Source: Parafrankia irregularis
GTDB taxonomy: Bacteria; Actinomycetota; Actinomycetes; Frankiales; Frankiaceae
Direction of reading: 5' to 3'
Assembly (NCBI RefSeq): GCF_001536285.1
Contig: NZ_FAOZ01000006.1
Coordinates: forward strand, 433,374 to 497,373
DNA: 64,000 bases
Positions within the stretch are counted from its first letter, which is position 1, and each line of letters starts with the position of its first letter. This document shows, piece by piece, positions 61,275 through 64,000 of this stretch. The position numbers and the translations under genes were made by a program. Below the pieces are notes generated by a model. That model was given only the letters and a program-made list of their open reading frames with translations, had not been told where the DNA came from and did not search any database.

Positions 61275-61703
61275 GTAGATGCCCCCATCTCACGGTCGGA
61301 CGGCCGAACTGCCTGGCCAGACGGTCGATCCGTCGAAACGGATCTCCCGGCCTGGATGCACGGCTACGGTACGGACCAGCGGTCCGCTTCACAAGCGAAA
61401 CTTAAGGAACGACCCTGGCCGGAGCCTGGTCAGCGAGGCCCGGCCGAAAACCGGTTTCCGTGGCCCGGCGAGGCGGGCTATCGTGTCCGGGCAGACTCCC
61501 CCAGCTCGATGGAGGCGATATGGAGGGCGACGACGACATCTCCGGCTGATCCCGGTGATGTTCGGCCTGCCGGCCGGTGCGCGACAGCGGCACCGCCCGG
61601 GCCGATGAGTCGTCCTGCCCTCTGCCGCTGAGCAGCCGCGCCATGCGCGCAGGCGTGCCATGCGGGCAGCCACGTCACGCCATGAGCCGAGGTCTTCTTC
61701 CGC
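61275..61703. other. Divergent intergenic region
   Basis: A 429-bp gap between the binding-lipoprotein gene and the ABC-F gene. Apart from the inverted repeat at 61327 I see no supported element; short open frames have no convincing features. Confidence 0.5.
61327..61344. promoter_or_regulatory. GATCCGT-N4-ACGGATC inverted repeat
   Basis: A perfect 7-bp inverted repeat with 4-nt spacer CGAA, 52 nt upstream of the binding-lipoprotein start. It could be an operator or, if transcribed, a leader hairpin. Confidence 0.4.
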
Positions 61704-63566
61704 ATGTCCGTCGTAGCCGACACCGCCGTCGCCTGTTCCAACCTGTCCTTCTCCTGGCCGGACGACACCCCCGTCTTCCAGGGCCTCTCCCTCACCGCCG
61801 GTGCCGGCCGTACCGGGCTCGTCGCCCCGAACGGGGCCGGCAAGAGCACGCTGCTCCGCCTGGTCGCCGGCGAGCTGCGGCCGACCGGTGGCAGCGTGAC
61901 CGTCACCGGCCTCCTCGGCTACCTGCCGCAGTTCCTACCGCTGGCGGACCACCGGACGGACACCCTGACGGTGGCCGAGGTCCTCGGGGTCGCCCCGGTG
62001 ATCCGTGCGCTGCGTGCCGTCGAGGCCGGTGACGCCAGCGAGGAGAACTTCACCACGATCGGCAACGACTGGGACGTCGAAGAGCGCACCCACGCCGAAC
62101 TCGACCGCCTGGGCCTCGGCGCGCTGGCCTTCGACCAGTCGCTGCGCACGCTCAGCGGTGGCCAGATCGTGTCTGTCGGCCTGGTCGCGCAGCTGCTGAG
62201 ACGTCCGGACGTACTGCTGCTCGACGAGCCCACCAACAACCTGGACCTCGCCGCGCGCCGTCGGCTGTACGACGTCGTCGGCGCCTGGGCCGGCTGCCTG
62301 CTGCTGGTCAGCCACGACCGTGCCCTGCTGGACCGGATGGATCGCATCGTCGAGCTCGACCACGGCGACGTCCGCTCGTACGGCGGAAACTTCACCGCCT
62401 ATGAAGAGGCCGTCCAGCTGCGTCAGGCCGCTGCCGAACGTGAGGTCCGAGGTGCCGAGCAGGAGCTGCGGCGGGAGAAGCGGGACAGGCAGCAGGCCCG
62501 GGAACGGGCGGCGCGCCGGGCTGGCAACGCCGCGCGGAAGCTGCCCGACGCCGGTATCCCGAAGATCGTCGCCGGGGGCATGAAACGGCGGGCACAGGAG
62601 TCGGCGGGACGGGCCCAGGAAGCCCACACCGAGCGGGTCGGGCAGGCGCAGGCCAGGTTGGACCGTGCCGAGGAGGCGCTGCGCGACGACCGGCCGATCG
62701 TGCTCGACCTGCCCGCCACCCGGGTGCCTGCCGGGCGGACGGTGTTCGCCGGCGAAGGCCTGCAGGTCCGGTACGGCGAGAAGGCCGTCTTCGCCGCCGC
62801 AGCCGCCGGTGGCAGTGGCGGTGCCGGTGCCGGTGGCAATGGCGGTGCCGGTGGCAATGGCGGTGCCGGTGGCAGTAGCGGTGGCGGTGCCGGTGGCAGT
62901 AGCGGTGGCGGTGCCGGTGGCAGTAGCGGTGGCGGTGGCGGGAGCGAGGTCGGCCGCGGCGTTGACGCAGGCGGCGTTGACGATCGCGGTATCGACGCCG
63001 GCGGCGTTGATCTGACGATCCGGGGCCCGGAGCGCATCGCGCTGACCGGCCCGAACGGCGCCGGCAAGTCCACACTGCTACGGCTGGTCGGCGGGCAGGC
63101 CCAGCCCTCCGGCGGCCGGATCAGGACGGCTGACGGCCGGGTCGCCTATCTCTCCCAGCGGCTCGACCTGCTCGACCTCGACCGCACCGTCGCGGAGAAC
63201 CTTGCCGCGTCCGCCCCGGAGATGCCGCCGTCGGAGCGCATGCACCTGTTGGCACGGTTCCGGTTCCGCGCGGGCGGTGCCGACCGGCAGGTGGGGGCGC
63301 TGTCCGGCGGGGAGCGGCTGCGGGCCACGCTGGCCTGCGTGCTGTTCGCCGAGCCGGCTCCGCATCTGCTGCTGCTCGACGAGCCGACCAACAACCTCGA
63401 TCTGGTCAGCATCGGCCAGCTCGAAAATGCGCTGAACGCCTACCAGGGCGCGTTCGTGGTGGTCAGCCATGACGAACGGTTCCTGGCCCGGATCAACGTG
63501 AACCGCTGGCTGCACCTCGAGCAGGGCGTACTGTCGGAGCCCGGCATGCGCTCGTCGATCAAGTAG
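61704..63566 (+). CDS. ABC-F family ATPase with glycine-rich insert
   Basis: A 620-residue soluble ABC-F protein with two ATPase domains. Domain 1 has Walker A APNGAGKST (41-49), signature LSGGQIVSVGL and LLLDEPTNNLD; domain 2 has GPNGAGKST near 450, LSGGERLRATL and LLLLDEPTNNLD. The charged linker between them (about 245-335) is typical. ABC-F proteins act on ribosomes, often giving antibiotic resistance. Odd: a Gly/Ser/Ala/Asn-rich repeat of about 45 residues (about 370-414) interrupts the start of domain 2 between its first two beta strands. No strong ribosome binding site precedes the ATG. Confidence 0.9.
   Translation: MSVVADTAVACSNLSFSWPDDTPVFQGLSLTAGAGRTGLVAPNGAGKSTLLRLVAGELRPTGGSVTVTGLLGYLPQFLPLADHRTDTLTVAEVLGVAPVIRALRAVEAGDASEENFTTIGNDWDVEERTHAELDRLGLGALAFDQSLRTLSGGQIVSVGLVAQLLRRPDVLLLDEPTNNLDLAARRRLYDVVGAWAGCLLLVSHDRALLDRMDRIVELDHGDVRSYGGNFTAYEEAVQLRQAAAEREVRGAEQELRREKRDRQQARERAARRAGNAARKLPDAGIPKIVAGGMKRRAQESAGRAQEAHTERVGQAQARLDRAEEALRDDRPIVLDLPATRVPAGRTVFAGEGLQVRYGEKAVFAAAAAGGSGGAGAGGNGGAGGNGGAGGSSGGGAGGSSGGGAGGSSGGGGGSEVGRGVDAGGVDDRGIDAGGVDLTIRGPERIALTGPNGAGKSTLLRLVGGQAQPSGGRIRTADGRVAYLSQRLDLLDLDRTVAENLAASAPEMPPSERMHLLARFRFRAGGADRQVGALSGGERLRATLACVLFAEPAPHLLLLDEPTNNLDLVSIGQLENALNAYQGAFVVVSHDERFLARINVNRWLHLEQGVLSEPGMRSSIK
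62811..62945 (+). repeat. Glycine-rich in-frame repeats in the ABC-F gene
   Basis: Two 18-bp units of GGTGCCGGTGGCAATGGC type and three following 24-bp units that end AGTAGCGGTGGC encode a Gly/Ala/Ser/Asn-rich loop in ATPase domain 2. Confidence 0.85.
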
Positions 63567-63753
63567 CTACACCAGCCTTCGAGACCGGCGAGGACGTCAC
63601 CGGCCAGACCTCCGAGAGCCCGGTAGCCGGTATCCCGGTAGCCCGGCGGCCCCGGCCGCCCGGTTTGGCGAGTCGCAAGAGTGAACGATTTTGGTCGTTC
63701 CAACGAGGTGGTCTCAGTCGGTCATTGCACACCTGTCTGGATGGGGGTGTGGG

Positions 63754-64000
63754 ATGCCGGCTGGTCGGCGACCGTTGGGGTGGGATGTGCGTGGAAAGTT
63801 CTGGGATGCGTATGGGGCGGGAGACAGCATCACGGTGGCGGCGGGGAGAGCGGGAGTGAGTTCGTCGGCGGCTCGGTTGTGGATGCTGGCGGTGGGTGGG
63901 GTCCGGCCGCGGCCACCACAGCCGCGGTCACCGTTGCGGTTGTCGATGGCGGAGCGGGAGGAGATCTCGCGGGGCCTGGCGGAAGAGCTGAGTTTCTCCG
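63754..64000 (+). CDS. IS30-family transposase, N-terminal part (cut by window end)
   Basis: From the ATG at 63754 a frame stays open to the window end. It reads KFWDAYGAGDSITVAAGRAGVS, then a LWMLAVGGVRPRP segment and RLSMAEREEISRGLAEE, the N-terminal HTH arrangement of IS30-family transposases of actinomycetes. The DDE catalytic part lies beyond the window. GTG at 63856 is an alternative start but would lose the first helix. About 80 nt upstream, at 63676, a sequence partly resembling the arm of the 52-nt repeats could be the element's left end. Confidence 0.72.
   Translation, partial: MPAGRRPLGWDVRGKFWDAYGAGDSITVAAGRAGVSSSAARLWMLAVGGVRPRPPQPRSPLRLSMAEREEISRGLAEELSFS

Overview
The window is very GC-rich, gene-dense DNA with abundant GTG starts, ATGA/GTGA stop-start overlaps and no recognisable tRNA, rRNA or CRISPR array. 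The gene content (paired acyl-CoA dehydrogenases, thiolase-fold/DUF35 proteins, a KstR2-like TetR regulator, LLM flavin monooxygenases, type III CoA-transferase, a spore-associated-protein-like secreted protein, AraC and IclR regulators) points to a filamentous actinomycete. It looks most like a Frankiaceae-type genome, but that placement is inference.

Layout. 0.3-3.8 kb: a membrane-anchored NACHT-like NTPase overlapping an unknown partner gene. 3.8-8.1 kb, minus strand: OB-fold (DUF35) protein, two thiolase-fold lipid-transfer-like proteins and a cyclase-family hydrolase. 8.5-17.7 kb, plus strand: fused LivH-LivM permease, LivG and LivF ATPases, a small membrane protein and two large/small acyl-CoA dehydrogenase pairs. 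17.7-20.3 kb: AraC regulator, DHFR-like reductase and the KstR2-like regulator. 20.3-29.1 kb: lipoprotein, LLM oxidoreductase, enoyl-CoA hydratase, CaiB-type CoA-transferase, second LLM oxidoreductase, aldehyde and alcohol dehydrogenases. 29.2-32.4 kb: SpaA-like secreted protein, a membrane-spanning HTH protein and a Phd/VapC toxin-antitoxin pair. 32.4-40.8 kb: two amidohydrolases, an orphan Liv-type binding lipoprotein and a 1175-residue tandem acyl-CoA synthetase. 40.8-46.7 kb: DUF433/DUF5615 toxin-antitoxin pair, a flavin reductase fused to an IclR effector domain, acetoacetate decarboxylase-like protein, aldehyde dehydrogenase, amidohydrolase. 46.9-52.9 kb: M50-like membrane peptidase, IclR regulator, TauD-type dioxygenase and a SsuACB-type ABC importer. 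53-64 kb: hypotheticals, AraC-VOC-UvrA-like cassette, SPFH protein, another orphan binding lipoprotein, an ABC-F ATPase and the start of an IS30-family transposase cut by the window end.

How it may work together. Much of the window reads as catabolism of a CoA-activated, probably alicyclic, steroid-like or branched lipid. ABC importers without adjacent binding proteins, CoA ligases, paired FadE-type dehydrogenases, hydratase, thiolase/DUF35 aldolase-like proteins and aldehyde/alcohol dehydrogenases are all present. Two copies of a KstR2-type palindrome bracket the first cluster: one before the regulator gene, one in the divergent promoter at 8.2 kb. Four KstR-type palindromes and three copies of a second palindrome (CTGAC-N5-GTCAG) sit in the 23-45 kb promoter regions. 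These shared operators are the best evidence for a multi-operon regulon not described here before; the substrate is unknown.

Two other patterns recur. A 52-nt inverted-repeat element occurs three times in intergenic DNA. Many proteins carry in-frame tandem repeats of 9-27 bp in linkers, tails or loops, including a GSAEP-encoding palindromic unit in three unrelated enzymes.
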